This document shows positions 26,652-37,500 of a stretch of DNA of 64,000 bases, in pieces. This DNA is from Xylanibacter ruminicola Ga6B6 (GTDB lineage Bacteria; Bacteroidota; Bacteroidia; Bacteroidales; Bacteroidaceae), in NCBI RefSeq assembly GCF_000687715.1, contig NZ_JHXD01000002.1, positions 186,001 to 250,000 of the forward strand. Reading direction: 5' to 3'. The notes under the pieces are model-generated. The model worked only from the letters and a program-made list of their open reading frames with translations, was not told the DNA's origin and did not search any database. The translations under genes and the position numbers were made by a program. Each line of letters opens with the position of its first letter. The stretch's first letter is position 1.

Positions 26652-28583
26652 ATGAAACGGATTTTATTAGTAACCGCCATTCTGATGGCAAACGTTTTAA
26701 CGATGAGTGCAGCAAAGAAACAAGTGATTGACCGTATCGAACCCACCGATTGGTATGTAGGCTTGAAGAATCCTCAGGTACAGCTGATGGTGTACGGACA
26801 AGGTATCCGCGATGTTGCAAGTGTAACAACCGATTATCCAGGTGCAGTCATCGACAGTATCGTCCGACTTGATTCGCCCAACTACTTGTTGGTTTACATG
26901 AATCTGCGTGATGCACAGCCAGGCACGATGGTGTTGAACTTTGGTAAGACCAAGGTGCAGTATCAACTTAAACAGCGTGAGATGAGTGGTGACAAGCGTA
27001 TGGGCTTTACCAATGCCGATGTGCTCTACATGTTGATGCCCGACCGTTTTGCACAGGGGGCCAACCATCCTTCAAAGATTAAGGGTATGCGCAACTATGT
27101 TGAGGATCGCACCAAGCCTAGTCTGCGTCATGGTGGCGACCTGAATGGTATCCGCGAACATCTCGACTACTTTAAGGAGTTGGGTGTAACAGCACTTTGG
27201 TTTACTCCTGTACTCGAGAATGATTCGCCCGACACCAAGAACGATTTCGCAACCTATCACGGCTATGCTACCACCAATTATTATAAGGTGGACCCTCGCT
27301 TCGGTTCTAACGAGGATTACAAGCGTCTTTGTGATGAGGCTCACCAGAAGGGCTTGAAGATTGTGATGGATATGATTTTTAACCACAGCGGTTTTGAGCA
27401 TCCCTGGACCAAGGATATGCCAACCAAAGACTGGTTGAATACCCCCGAATGGCTGAACGAGAAACAGAGCGGGCGCGATCCGATGACTGGTTTTACTGCT
27501 AATGCCGATGGTTCAGCGCCCGCTAAGAGCGCTTATCTGCAAACATCGTATAAACTCACCCCAGTAGTTGATCCCTATGCTTCGGAGATTGATTTGAAAG
27601 AGACCGTAGAAGGTTGGTTTGTGCCCTCTATGCCTGATCTCAACCAGCATAACCCTCATCTGATGCGTTATCTCATCCAGAACTCTATCTGGTGGATTGA
27701 GACCGTGGGTATCGATGGCATCCGCATGGATACCTATCCTTATGCCTATGCCGATGCCATGGCACAGTGGCTGAAGGAACTCAACGAGGAGTATCCAAAC
27801 TTTAATACCGTTGGCGAAACTTGGGTAACCGAACCCGCCTACACTGCTGCTTGGCAGATGGATTCAAAACTCTCGGAAAAGAACAGCTATCTCAAGACTG
27901 TGATGGACTTCTCGTTCTTCGACAAGTTGACTCAGGCCAGATACGAGGAGACTGATGGCTGGTGGAAGGGATTTAATCGCATCTATAACTCGTTTGTTTA
28001 TGATTATCTCTATCCAAACCCATCGAGTGTGATGGCCTTTATCGAGAACCACGATACCGACCGCTACCTGGGCAATGGCAAAGATACCCTCGCCCTGAAG
28101 CAGGCGCTGGCGCTGTTGCTTACTGTAAATCGTATTCCTCAGTTGTATTATGGTACTGAAGTGTTGATGAACGGTACAAAGGAGAAAACGGATGGTAATG
28201 TACGTAAGGATTTCCCTGGCGGATTCCCCGGCGATACACATAACTGCTTTACAAAGGAAGGTCGTACGCAGAGCGAACAGGCTATGTTTACCTGGCTCTC
28301 TCGTCTGCTGCACTGGCGTCAGGGTAACGATGTGATTATCAAGGGTAAGCAGATTCAGTTCACACCGTTTAATGGTATCTACGTGATTGCCCGTCAGTAT
28401 CAGGGTAAAACAGCGCTCACCATCCTGAATGGTACATCGAAACCAGCAACACTTGAAGTTGAGCGTTATGCCGAAGTTATCGGGAAGACATCAAAGGCTA
28501 AGGATATCCTGACTAATCGCTATTATGATTTATCGAAGAATATGGAGCTAAAGTCGCGTCAGTCGCTGATTCTTGAATTCTAA
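26652..28583 (+). CDS. GH13 neopullulanase/cyclomaltodextrinase, SusA-like
   Basis: A 643-residue periplasmic enzyme that splits maltooligosaccharides and pullulan, like SusA of the Bacteroides starch system. A signal peptide (to about MSAAKK) is followed by an N-terminal beta domain typical of this group (~20-120). The GH13 barrel has the nucleophile D360 (GIRMDTYPYA), acid/base E389 (GETWV) and D468 (ENHDTD), then a C-terminal beta domain. It lies after the PUL B HTCS on the same strand with its own promoter, so its link to PUL B is uncertain; it may serve starch import together with the genes at 1-3059. I chose ATG 26652 over the longer frame. Confidence 0.93.
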   Translation: MKRILLVTAILMANVLTMSAAKKQVIDRIEPTDWYVGLKNPQVQLMVYGQGIRDVASVTTDYPGAVIDSIVRLDSPNYLLVYMNLRDAQPGTMVLNFGKTKVQYQLKQREMSGDKRMGFTNADVLYMLMPDRFAQGANHPSKIKGMRNYVEDRTKPSLRHGGDLNGIREHLDYFKELGVTALWFTPVLENDSPDTKNDFATYHGYATTNYYKVDPRFGSNEDYKRLCDEAHQKGLKIVMDMIFNHSGFEHPWTKDMPTKDWLNTPEWLNEKQSGRDPMTGFTANADGSAPAKSAYLQTSYKLTPVVDPYASEIDLKETVEGWFVPSMPDLNQHNPHLMRYLIQNSIWWIETVGIDGIRMDTYPYAYADAMAQWLKELNEEYPNFNTVGETWVTEPAYTAAWQMDSKLSEKNSYLKTVMDFSFFDKLTQARYEETDGWWKGFNRIYNSFVYDYLYPNPSSVMAFIENHDTDRYLGNGKDTLALKQALALLLTVNRIPQLYYGTEVLMNGTKEKTDGNVRKDFPGGFPGDTHNCFTKEGRTQSEQAMFTWLSRLLHWRQGNDVIIKGKQIQFTPFNGIYVIARQYQGKTALTILNGTSKPATLEVERYAEVIGKTSKAKDILTNRYYDLSKNMELKSRQSLILEF

Positions 28584-28589
28584 AATAGT

Positions 28590-28626
28590 AAATCCCCTCC
28601 CTCGAAGCGAAGGAGGGGATTTTTGT
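28590..28626. terminator. Bidirectional terminator between GH13 and GH43
   Basis: A perfect 11-bp stem AAATCCCCTCC / GGAGGGGATTT with a short inner extension. TTTT follows on the plus strand and an AT-rich tract on the minus strand, between two convergent genes. Confidence 0.85.
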
Positions 28627-28628
28627 GT

Positions 28629-30080
28629 TTAGCGCTTTTTGAAATTCCACTTACAGTTGTCTGTATTGAAATCGTATTTAGCGAGTGTAGGTGTTGAGTC
28701 GCCAGCAGAGTACAGGCAGAATTCCTTGTTCGCACCCTCCTGACCAGGAATGGCCTTAGGCATGATACGGTATGTACCGTCTGTCAGCTGCTCAATACGC
28801 CAGAGCTGCTCGTCGGCACCAGTGTAAGTGGCAACGGTTGTTACTTCCTTATTGGCAGTAGCTGCCAGAGCACGCTCGGTTCCTTCGATAGTAATCTTGA
28901 AATAAGGATTGCTCAGATAACCGCCGGCAGAGTCAACTGGAGTAATAGTCCAGCGCTGGTGAGGACGGTTCATGTAGTCGCAGATGCGAGCAGGGATGTC
29001 GCCCTTTGGCCATGTGTCGATTACCTCAGCGAGGGTCTGGTTGGCGATAGGCTTCACTGGCTGCTCCATCTGGTTGCGGTTGAACCAACCCTGGCGCTCC
29101 TGCTTCATACGTATAAAGTCAACGGTGAGTTCCAGTGCATAACCACGGCGCTCCGACTCAATCCAGAAGTTACCGCCCTTGAAGTTGTCGCCGGCAACTG
29201 GCCAGCCGTTCTTCCAAACGATAGGACGTACGGCCAATACCGAACGACCGCTCTGCTCGAAATCAGCCTCCCAGTGGAACGACATCACCTCAACGCCTTC
29301 GTCAACGATGAAACGTCCGAAGTGACCGGCACCGCAGGCGCGGTCTTCGGCTGCAATCACCATCTTTCCACCGCCATGGTACATGTCACGACCAACATTG
29401 TCGAGATAAGGACCTTCTACGCTACGTGAGCGACCTACTACAATATTATAGGTAGAGTTCACGCCGTCGCAGCAAGTGCCGTGGGTACCCAACAGATAGT
29501 ACCAGCCATCGCGGTACATCAGGTCGCTGGCCTCGCAGTCGATAGCGATATCCTTCTCCTTGTTACCCTTCTTACGGAAACCAGTCTTGGGGTCGAGCTC
29601 AATCAGTCGGATGGTTCCGAAATAGGTTCCGTAGCTTACCCACAGGCGACCAGTAGTAGGATCTAACAGCAATCCTGGGTCGATGGCGTCCTGATCTTCC
29701 ATACCGTCAGAGGCACAAACCTCTACGGCCTCACTCCACTTGAAGTCGGGCGATTTTGGATCGAGAGTCTTGTTCCACATGGTGAGGATACGACCAGCGT
29801 GTCCGCCGCCTAAACCACCACCTGTTGCACCATAGATGCAGAGGTAACGGTCGCCAATCTTCAGTACGTCGGGGGCTGCGCCGCCACCAGGACGGTCGGC
29901 TCCGCTATGCCAGTTCCAGCCGTCGTCGGTAATGATACCGCCGCCACCAGTGCCAAAGGTGTAATATTTGCCATCACACTCAGCGAGTGTCGAGGGGTCG
30001 TGAATATAAGGAGCGCCAATCTGCGCATTAGCGGCTGCTGTTACAGCAAGTGCCGCCAGAAGTGTATGTAGTCTTTTCAT
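28629..30080 (-). CDS. GH43 arabinanase-like enzyme with C-terminal lectin domain
   Basis: A secreted 483-residue protein. The signal peptide ends near AAANAQ. Residues ~22-330 form the five-bladed GH43 propeller: base D28 (YIHDPS), D134 (DAIDPG) and acid E183 (DCEASD). The pattern is closest to arabinan endo-1,5-alpha-arabinosidases. The C-terminal ~130 residues (RWTITPVDSAGGYLSNPYFKI, QLWRIEQLTDGTYRI) look like a ricin-type beta-trefoil. It would cut arabinose chains or remove arabinosyl decorations. Its start is 2 bp from the stop of the upstream GH43, forming a two-gene enzyme unit in PUL C. Confidence 0.9.
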   Translation of the reverse strand: MKRLHTLLAALAVTAAANAQIGAPYIHDPSTLAECDGKYYTFGTGGGGIITDDGWNWHSGADRPGGGAAPDVLKIGDRYLCIYGATGGGLGGGHAGRILTMWNKTLDPKSPDFKWSEAVEVCASDGMEDQDAIDPGLLLDPTTGRLWVSYGTYFGTIRLIELDPKTGFRKKGNKEKDIAIDCEASDLMYRDGWYYLLGTHGTCCDGVNSTYNIVVGRSRSVEGPYLDNVGRDMYHGGGKMVIAAEDRACGAGHFGRFIVDEGVEVMSFHWEADFEQSGRSVLAVRPIVWKNGWPVAGDNFKGGNFWIESERRGYALELTVDFIRMKQERQGWFNRNQMEQPVKPIANQTLAEVIDTWPKGDIPARICDYMNRPHQRWTITPVDSAGGYLSNPYFKITIEGTERALAATANKEVTTVATYTGADEQLWRIEQLTDGTYRIMPKAIPGQEGANKEFCLYSAGDSTPTLAKYDFNTDNCKWNFKKR

Positions 30081-30082
30081 TT

Positions 30083-32179
30083 TTATTGTGCTTTGATTGT
30101 ATAGTTAGTTACAGGATTACCTTTCTCGTCGAGGAAGCGAACGCAGAAGTCGCTCATACCTGGGCCGTTGATAACGGCACCGCGCAGAATGTTACGTCCT
30201 TTCTTCAGAGTCAGACGTGGCGACATAGCGTCGTCCTTTACCATACGGCGGTCGCCAGAGAGCAGCAGTGCTTCCTCGCCATTGAGCCACCACATTGAGG
30301 CTGAGTTAGAACCTACGGCCAAGCGTACGTTCTCGATATCCTCGTCGCAGTCGATGATGGTTACTGCCCAGAAGAGTACGCCGTAAACCTGCTGTCCCCA
30401 TTTCTCTGCAAAACGGAACAGTTTTACGTTCATGTTCTCACTGTCGAGAGCGTGCCAGGTCAGCGTCTGCTTAACGGTTGTTACCTTTGGCTCTGCAGGC
30501 TCCTGCTGTCCGAAACCATGGCCGAAACCAAGAGCAACCTCTACCTTCTTGTATTCTGCCTTTACCTTTTGACCGTTCTTTGGAACGATAGTCTGCTGGC
30601 CCTTGAAATACGTTGTGTTAAAGTGCTCGCGCAGATATGAGTCGGTGAATACGGTGTTGCCGCTATTTGGTTTGTCGATAGGCTCTAGGAGCAACCAACG
30701 ACGGATGAATCCCTCATTATCGGGCTGAGCCGAAGGTGTTGTAACAGCTGAGAAGTACTTAGGACGGTTCTTGAACTGAATCCAGTCTACGCTTACTCCA
30801 GCATCGCCCTCACAGGTAATTACCAAGTCGGTAACACCCTTAGGCATGTACTCTAATGGGGCTGTCAGTGTGAGCCACTGGTTACTGAAGTCGCGACGGA
30901 ACATAGCTGGTGCGCCAGCAGGACTCTCGGGCTTCACGGTCATGTCGATCTTGGCGATAATCTTACCATTGGCGGCCTTCTCACGTACATAGAGTGTGGT
31001 GTTGCCGGCAGCCTTGGCATTTACAATCAGATAACCCTCGGTCAGACAGTCGAAGTTTACATCGTTATACTTAATCCAGCTGCCCTTTACGGGGAGTGTA
31101 GCCTGGAAGCTACGGAAAGTATTCACGGTGTCGATCAGCGATGTTGTAACATCGTTGCTGGCCTCGCTATAGCGGTCGATCTCAATCTTTTCGGTAGCCT
31201 CATTGATACCTGCACCACGCATGGTTGGCTTCACCTCCTGAATAGTACCATCGGGGTTGAAGTATAGCTTCTCGATACATACCGAGCGACGCTTGTCGTC
31301 ACGTGGTGAGAAATCGTTGTGGTGATAGAACAGGTACCATTGGCCTTTGTAGTTGATAATACTGTGATGGTTGGTCCAGCAGCCGTTGGCATGCTCGGCC
31401 ATAATCAAGCCTTTGTACTCGTAGGGACCCATTGGGTTCTTACTCATAGCATAACCGAGTACTTCGGTATTCTCTCTTACATAAGGATAGGTCAGATAAT
31501 AGTTGCCGTTATATTCGAAAGCGAATGGACCTTCGGCCTGACGGCTTGGCAGTCCCTTCAGACAGTTTACGCCTTTCATTTCAAACTCACGCTCGCCAAA
31601 CTTTACCTTTTCTGTTGGTGTGTCGTCAGCCAGCTCCTTCATGTTAGGCTTGAGTTTTGCGCAGCGGCCAGCACCCCAGAAAATGTAAGCATTACCGTCC
31701 GAAGCCTGGAGCACGCAGGGGTCGATACCGCTGATGCCTTTGATGGGCTCTGGCTCAGGAATGAATGGTCCCTCAGGATTGTCGGCAATGGCTACGCCGA
31801 TGCCAAATCCAAATCCTTTACCCTCAGCAGGGGCAGATGGGAAGTAGAAATAGTACTTGCCATTTCTGTACACACAGTCGGGCGCCCACATCGAGTAGGA
31901 GTTAGGACGTACCCAGGGCACTTTGTTCTGGGTTACAATCACACCGTGGTCTGTCCAATCGGTCAGATTCTCGGATGAGAACACGTGGTAGTCTTCCATG
32001 CAGAACCAGTCCTGTCGCTGACCAGCGGGTGGCATGATGTCGTGCGATGGATAGAGATACACTTTGTTGTTGAATACGCGAGCCGTCGGGTCTGCCGAGA
32101 ATTGGTCGCGGATTACCGGATTCTGTGCCAACGTTACCAGAGGCACAGACATCAGTAAAGAAATACAAATTTTCTTCAT
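30083..32179 (-). CDS. Multidomain GH43 with CBM6-like and C-terminal unknown domain
   Basis: A secreted 698-residue enzyme. The signal peptide ends near TLAQ. The GH43 propeller (~22-335) has D30 (FSADPTARVF), D153 (GIDPCVL) and E216 (RQAEGPFAF), the pattern of beta-xylosidases/arabinofuranosidases. Residues ~350-490 resemble a CBM6 (EIDRYSEASNDVTT ... VSVDWIQFK). The remaining ~200 residues contain a jelly-roll-like segment (LAVGSNSASMWWLNGEEALLLSG) seen in plant-wall enzymes, but I cannot name the family. The start was set at ATG 32179; the frame extends to a TTG. A long leader with a hairpin precedes it. Confidence 0.9.
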   Translation of the reverse strand: MKKICISLLMSVPLVTLAQNPVIRDQFSADPTARVFNNKVYLYPSHDIMPPAGQRQDWFCMEDYHVFSSENLTDWTDHGVIVTQNKVPWVRPNSYSMWAPDCVYRNGKYYFYFPSAPAEGKGFGFGIGVAIADNPEGPFIPEPEPIKGISGIDPCVLQASDGNAYIFWGAGRCAKLKPNMKELADDTPTEKVKFGEREFEMKGVNCLKGLPSRQAEGPFAFEYNGNYYLTYPYVRENTEVLGYAMSKNPMGPYEYKGLIMAEHANGCWTNHHSIINYKGQWYLFYHHNDFSPRDDKRRSVCIEKLYFNPDGTIQEVKPTMRGAGINEATEKIEIDRYSEASNDVTTSLIDTVNTFRSFQATLPVKGSWIKYNDVNFDCLTEGYLIVNAKAAGNTTLYVREKAANGKIIAKIDMTVKPESPAGAPAMFRRDFSNQWLTLTAPLEYMPKGVTDLVITCEGDAGVSVDWIQFKNRPKYFSAVTTPSAQPDNEGFIRRWLLLEPIDKPNSGNTVFTDSYLREHFNTTYFKGQQTIVPKNGQKVKAEYKKVEVALGFGHGFGQQEPAEPKVTTVKQTLTWHALDSENMNVKLFRFAEKWGQQVYGVLFWAVTIIDCDEDIENVRLAVGSNSASMWWLNGEEALLLSGDRRMVKDDAMSPRLTLKKGRNILRGAVINGPGMSDFCVRFLDEKGNPVTNYTIKAQ

Positions 32180-32532
32180 TGGCAATGGTTTGTTATTTAT
32201 TATAGATAATGTATAGTAATACGTTCAGTTGTATTCATCAGATTTCAGTTATTTGAGTCTTTTCTTAGAGAAACGTTTAATCTATGATTACCTTTTTTTA
32301 TATATATGTTACAAATGCAAAACAGAATGTAACATTCCTCTTCGTAAAGATGCCGCGTTGTCACAACGCAGCATCTTACAAATAAAACCAAAACAAGTCT
32401 TTTTTAGTATTAATCTGTATAGTCGTATGGTCAGATTCTTACGATTGGTAAGAGAAGCTTTGGGATAGATGGTAAAAGGTTTATGGTTGACTATCACTGA
32501 TGCCACTTTAATCGTAACACGCTGCAAATATA
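32180..32532 (-). promoter_or_regulatory. Putative promoter and long leader of the GH43 pair
   Basis: The stretch between the SusD terminator and GH43 has no gene. A TATATTTG box (32525-32532, minus strand) would give a ~340-nt leader with a stem-loop at 32347-32377 and a second inverted repeat (ATGTTAC / GTAACAT near 32305-32335). No -33 element is seen. Motifs AAACGTTTA (32271-32279) and ATGTAACATT (32327-32336) recur upstream of the PUL C susC (37868-37876 and 37818-37827). Confidence 0.45.
32347..32377 (-). terminator. Stem-loop in the GH43 leader, possible attenuator
   Basis: AAGATGC and GCATCTT arms enclose a GCGTTGT/ACAACGC stem. The one mismatch (C/A on plus) becomes a U-G pair only in minus-strand RNA. 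A short TTT follows on that strand, so termination would be weak or conditional. Confidence 0.45.
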
Positions 32533-32633
32533 CGATAAAAAACGACTATCTTACTTTATTTCTTGTAACAAATTCTTTTTGTTTTATATCATTCCTGTTA
32601 ATTTCTTTTAATATGCGGGCAAATGTTGCTTTT

Positions 32634-32672
32634 TATCATAAAAAAGGTGCCGCGTCTTCGCGACGCAGCACC
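32634..32672 (-). terminator. Terminator of the PUL C susC-susD operon
   Basis: Stem AGGTGC-C-GCGTC / GACGC-A-GCACCT with a 5-nt loop; minus-strand RNA restores the mismatch as U-G and continues with TTTTTTATG. Confidence 0.85.
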
Positions 32673-32741
32673 TCCGAAATACCAAAACAATGTGTCTAAT
32701 ACTAACTACTATATTTCATTTATTAAACATCCGATTTGATT

Positions 32742-34496
32742 TTAATTGTTTGCCCAACCACGTACCTGGTGCATCTGATCGTTGATTTCGATAACGGTCT
32801 GTGGAATTGGCCAGTACTCATTCTTACCAGCTACGAACTGGAGTTTGATACCAGCGTCGGCGAATGGATGATGGATCTTGTAATAGAGCTTGTGAGGCTT
32901 GGTCTTTGGAGCAGAGCCATCAGAAGGATTCCAGTACTCATCCCACTGCAGAGGAATGTTGTCGAGCACCTTGTCATAGCACTGCTTTGCAATGCCCCAG
33001 CGTACGATGTCGAACCAACGGCAACCCTCGAACCAGAGCTCATACTGCTTCTCGTCCTGAATGGTCTGCAGGTCAACTGATGAAGAGATGGTCTTAGAAC
33101 CGGCGCGCTGCTGGATCTTGTTCACATACTTCAGAGCCTCTGAGCTGTTGCCAGATGCCAAGCAAGCCTCGGCATAGAGCAGGTAAGCCTCGCCCAGACG
33201 TGCCAGGCACAGGTTGGTGTTGTTACAGTTGTCACCTACAGAGAGGTCAACATCCTTAGGATGACACATCATCTTCACCTCCATGACATCACTGCGAGAG
33301 AAAGAACCGGCACTCTTGGTGATACCGCGATTCTCGTCAAGTTCCTTCTCGGCACGAGTTGAGAGTTTTCCGCCTGCTTCTACGTCGTCAGCCCATGGGC
33401 AAAGTGTTGCATCGTAGAAGAACTCGTCAGAGGTGAGGAATGTTGCCTTACGACGATAGCTGTCGCCATCATTAGCAAGCATCTTGTGAGCGAAATCCTG
33501 GTTGATAGAGCCACCGCCCCAACCACCGGTTGCGCAGATTTGTGGATTCTTACCACCGCCTACGATATCGTCACCACGCCAGTTGAGTACGTTGGCAACC
33601 ATCCAACGGCCGCGCTGAATGCTACCGCCCCATACACCACCGATAGCAGTGTTAGTGGTATAGTTGAACTCGAAGATCTTCTCCTCGCAACCGTCACCCT
33701 CGATGTGGAAGAGGTCGCGGAAACGGTTACCGGGAACCAGTGCATAGTTAGAAGACTCTACCAGTGGCTTCAGCAGACTGGCTGCCTTAGCGTTATCACC
33801 AGCGAACAGGGCAGATTTTCCACCTACGAACTGAGCAAATCCCTTTGTTACGCGCCAAGCACCTTCCTTGTCGGTCTGTCCCTTGCGCTCAGGCAGATCG
33901 TTTGCTGCTTCTTCGCATTCCTTGACACACCAGTCGAAAATCTCTTTCTGAGAAATGTCGTTAGATGGCTTGTCGGTAGTGATCAGGTGGTCAACCAATG
34001 GTGGCTGATAGTAAACCTGTGCAGCCAGCATGTGAGCCCATGCACGCATTACTCTTGCCTCGGCAACAGCCTGTTTCTTAGTAGGTGTGTCAGCGAGTTC
34101 GCCACCAAAGTAGTTGATAACCAGGTTGGCAGAGTAGATGGCCTTATAGATGTGGTTGTAAAGGGTGCTGACTGGACCGAAACTGGCATCGTAGCGGAAT
34201 TCGTTCAACTCACGGAATCCAGTATGGTCGGCCATGTCGCCACCTGCTGCGAATACATCGTCAGATGCATAGTTGATACCTGTGATATAGGCACTCCAGA
34301 TACCTTCATTACCTCCAATTTCTCCAATGTATGTTGCATACATGGCTGTCACGGCAGACTCTGCATCGGCATCTGTTTTATAGAAGTTACCTGTGCTGCT
34401 GGTTGCTTTCTGCTCAATTTCGAGCAAGTCCTGATCGCACGAAGTGCACATCATGCCAGCAGAAAGCAGAGCAACTGAAAATAATATCTTTTTCAT
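32742..34496 (-). CDS. SusD-like lipoprotein (PUL C)
   Basis: A 584-residue RagB/SusD protein with lipobox C20 (MMCTSC). Family marks: ARVMRAWAHMLAAQVYYQPPLVDHL, ARLGEAYLLYAEACLASGNS, EKQYELWFEGCRWFDIVRWG and EYWPIPQTVIEINDQMHQV at the C-terminus. It would cap the adjacent SusC pore and bind the PUL C glycan. Its length is above that of the PUL B SusD, with extra loops around residues 290-380 that may shape ligand choice. It starts 28 bp after the susC stop. Confidence 0.96.
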   Translation of the reverse strand: MKKILFSVALLSAGMMCTSCDQDLLEIEQKATSSTGNFYKTDADAESAVTAMYATYIGEIGGNEGIWSAYITGINYASDDVFAAGGDMADHTGFRELNEFRYDASFGPVSTLYNHIYKAIYSANLVINYFGGELADTPTKKQAVAEARVMRAWAHMLAAQVYYQPPLVDHLITTDKPSNDISQKEIFDWCVKECEEAANDLPERKGQTDKEGAWRVTKGFAQFVGGKSALFAGDNAKAASLLKPLVESSNYALVPGNRFRDLFHIEGDGCEEKIFEFNYTTNTAIGGVWGGSIQRGRWMVANVLNWRGDDIVGGGKNPQICATGGWGGGSINQDFAHKMLANDGDSYRRKATFLTSDEFFYDATLCPWADDVEAGGKLSTRAEKELDENRGITKSAGSFSRSDVMEVKMMCHPKDVDLSVGDNCNNTNLCLARLGEAYLLYAEACLASGNSSEALKYVNKIQQRAGSKTISSSVDLQTIQDEKQYELWFEGCRWFDIVRWGIAKQCYDKVLDNIPLQWDEYWNPSDGSAPKTKPHKLYYKIHHPFADAGIKLQFVAGKNEYWPIPQTVIEINDQMHQVRGWANN

Positions 34497-34524
34497 ATTT
34501 ATATTCGATTTTTATTGATTGGAA

Positions 34525-37500
34525 TTAGAATGTAACACTTAAACCAAGAACCAGTTTGCGCATGTTAGGATAGTTACCCTTGTCAAGACCTGGGCAGTTG
34601 TACTCCTGTGTGCAAGTTTCTGGATCGAGACCAGGATACTTGGTGAATGTGAAGAAGTCGTCAAGAGATACGTAAGCACGTACGTTCTGCATATAAACCT
34701 TCTTTGTCAGGTTCTGAGGCAGGGTGTAACCCAGCTGAATCTGCTTGAGCTTGAAGAATGAACCGTTATATACCATAGCTGATGACTGGTAGAACTTGGC
34801 AACACCGTAAACACTCTTTGCCTCGGGGAACTTCTTTGACTTGAAGTCATCATAAACACCCTTTGCGATGTTGTTGTAACCTGTACGATACAGACCATAG
34901 TAGATATCGTTACCGGCCTGTCCTGCACCGAATACGGTCAGGTCGAAGCCCTTATATTCTGCATTGATAGTCAGACCGAAGGTAACGTCGGGAAGACCAG
35001 AACCGATGTTGGTCATGTCGCTATCAGTTGGGTCGTTGGTAAGGCCGCCATCTTTGGTATAGTACTGAGCGGTACCATCAGCAGCACGACCGGCATACTT
35101 ATAACCGCGCATGTACCATACTGGCTGACCCTGCTCGAAGTAGCAGCGGATAGCACCAGGAGACGCTCCTTCAACGGTGGCACCAGAGATACGCTCGATA
35201 GAAGGATCAAGGTAGGTTGCTTTGTTCTTCAGTGTAGCGAAGTTACCAGAGATACTGTATCTGAAGTCACCGATGTTGTCCTTCCAAGTAAACTCAACCT
35301 CAAGACCGCTATTCTCAATCTCACCAGCGTTGATAGTCATGTCAGTGTAACCAGACTCAGGCATTACAGGAGCTTTAACGAGCAGGTCCTTAGTGGTCTT
35401 CTTATACCAGTCGATACCGAGAGACAGACGATCGTTGAAGAAACGGAAGTCAGCACCCAGGTCAATCTGTCTTGATTTCTCCCAAGTCAGGTCGGGGTTG
35501 GCAATACCATTAGGCATAGAGCCGTATGTAGCAGCGTTTGTAGCACCATACTGATACCACTGGCCATTCAGACCAATACCAGCTGTATATGAGTAGTTAC
35601 CCAATACGTTTACGTTACCGTTAGTACCCCATGATGCACGGATCTTACCGAAAGACATGATGCTTGGGTCGATGTTGTCCTTAAAGAACTTCTCGTTAGA
35701 GAATGTCCAACCTGCTGAACCAGAGAAGAAGTAACCCCAACGGTTATCCTTTGACAGTTTAGAAGAGTCGAATGCATCAGCACGGAAGTTACCCTGCAAG
35801 CTGTAACGGTTGTCATAGCTATAGAGAATACGTCCGAAGTAAGAGAGTGCACGTGTCATGTTAGGCATGCCGCTGAATCCCTTAACAGTATCATCGTTAC
35901 CGTTTACACAGTTCAAATATCTGTAGTTAGGCTCATAAGCAGTCAGAATATCTGGACCAGAAGCATTGGCGCTAACACCGTTAGAGTTGTACTGGCGGAA
36001 TGACATACCGGCCATGGCGCCTACATTGTGCTTACCGAAGTCCTGGTTGTAGTTGATGAAGTTTTCCCACTGATACCAGGTAGAGTTGTTGCTTGCACCG
36101 TTGATGGTGTAGTTGTCACCCTTGGTCTGACCATTCAGGTAGTAAGGATACTGCCAGTCAGAGCTATTGTTGAATGACAAACGATAACCTAAGCGAGAGG
36201 TGAAGGTTACCTGCTTGATAGGAGTGATGTTCATGAATACAGTACCATTCACGTTTACACCCTCGTTTCTGCCCTCGGCACGGTCGCGCTGTGAGAATGG
36301 GTTGGCACCTGCCAGACGTGTGTTGAAGTATGAAGTGGCATAGTAGCCATTCTCATCACCAAACAGAGTATATTTTGAGTTGCCAGCCTGAATTGCATCG
36401 TAATATGAAGCATATTCACCCAGCATCTGGTTGCGAGAAGTCCAATACAAGGGAGTCAATGGGTCGATCAAAAGCAGCATTTCGAATGAAGAACCATAAC
36501 CATTCTCTGATACGCCACGTGAAGACCACTTCTCGATAGCAGTGTTTGTACCAATCTGCAACCAATCCTTAATCTTATAGTCAGCATTGATCTGAGCTGT
36601 CAAACGCTCATATCTATCCTTGTTGCCCTTTACGATACCATCCTGGTTTACATAGCTGGTGCTCAGGAAGTAAGAACCACGGTCGTTACCACCCTGGAAA
36701 GTCAGTGTGTGCTGCTGTGCCCATGTGTCCTCGAAATATTCCTTCATCCAATCAGTATCGGTGTTGGGATTCCAACCATATTGGTTTATGGCATCTTGCA
36801 TGTCCAGATCGAGCTGACGGTACATCTTACCATCTTTCTCGACCTCACCTAACTGCATGTCCATCCAATCCTTGAACTGACCTGCATTCAAGAGCTTACC
36901 AACGTGACCGAGGTTCTGGTTTGTGAACTTGACCTCGTAAGTGATTGAACCCTGACCCTTGCTCTTGGCACCACTCTTGGTGGTGATGAGTACAACACCA
37001 TTACCAGCCTCAGCACCGTAGATGGCAGCCGAAGCAGCGTCCTTCAGCACCTCCATTGACTCAATCATTGAAGGATCGAGGTACTGGATGCTTGATACCT
37101 GCAGACCATCGACGATCAGCAGAGGACCGATGTTGCTAGAGTTAGAAGAGTAACCACGTACGCGGATAGAAGCACCTTGACCAGGCTTACCTGAACTGTT
37201 CAGAATCTGTACACCAGCGGCCTTACCCTGCAGAGCAGCAGCAGCGTCGGTGGTTGAACGGTGCTTCAGGTCCTCGGCCTTTACTGATGCTACAGAACCG
37301 GTCAAGTCTGACTTCTTCTGTACACCGTAACCGATTACTACGACGTCGTTCAGGGTCTGTGCATCTTCTTTAAGAGTAACAGAGAGATTGTTTTTGCCAG
37401 CTACCTTAATGCTTTCGGTAGTGTAGCCAATGTAACTGATAACCAGTGTGGCATTGTTGTCGGCCTGGATACTGAAGTTACCATCGAAGTCTGTAATGAC

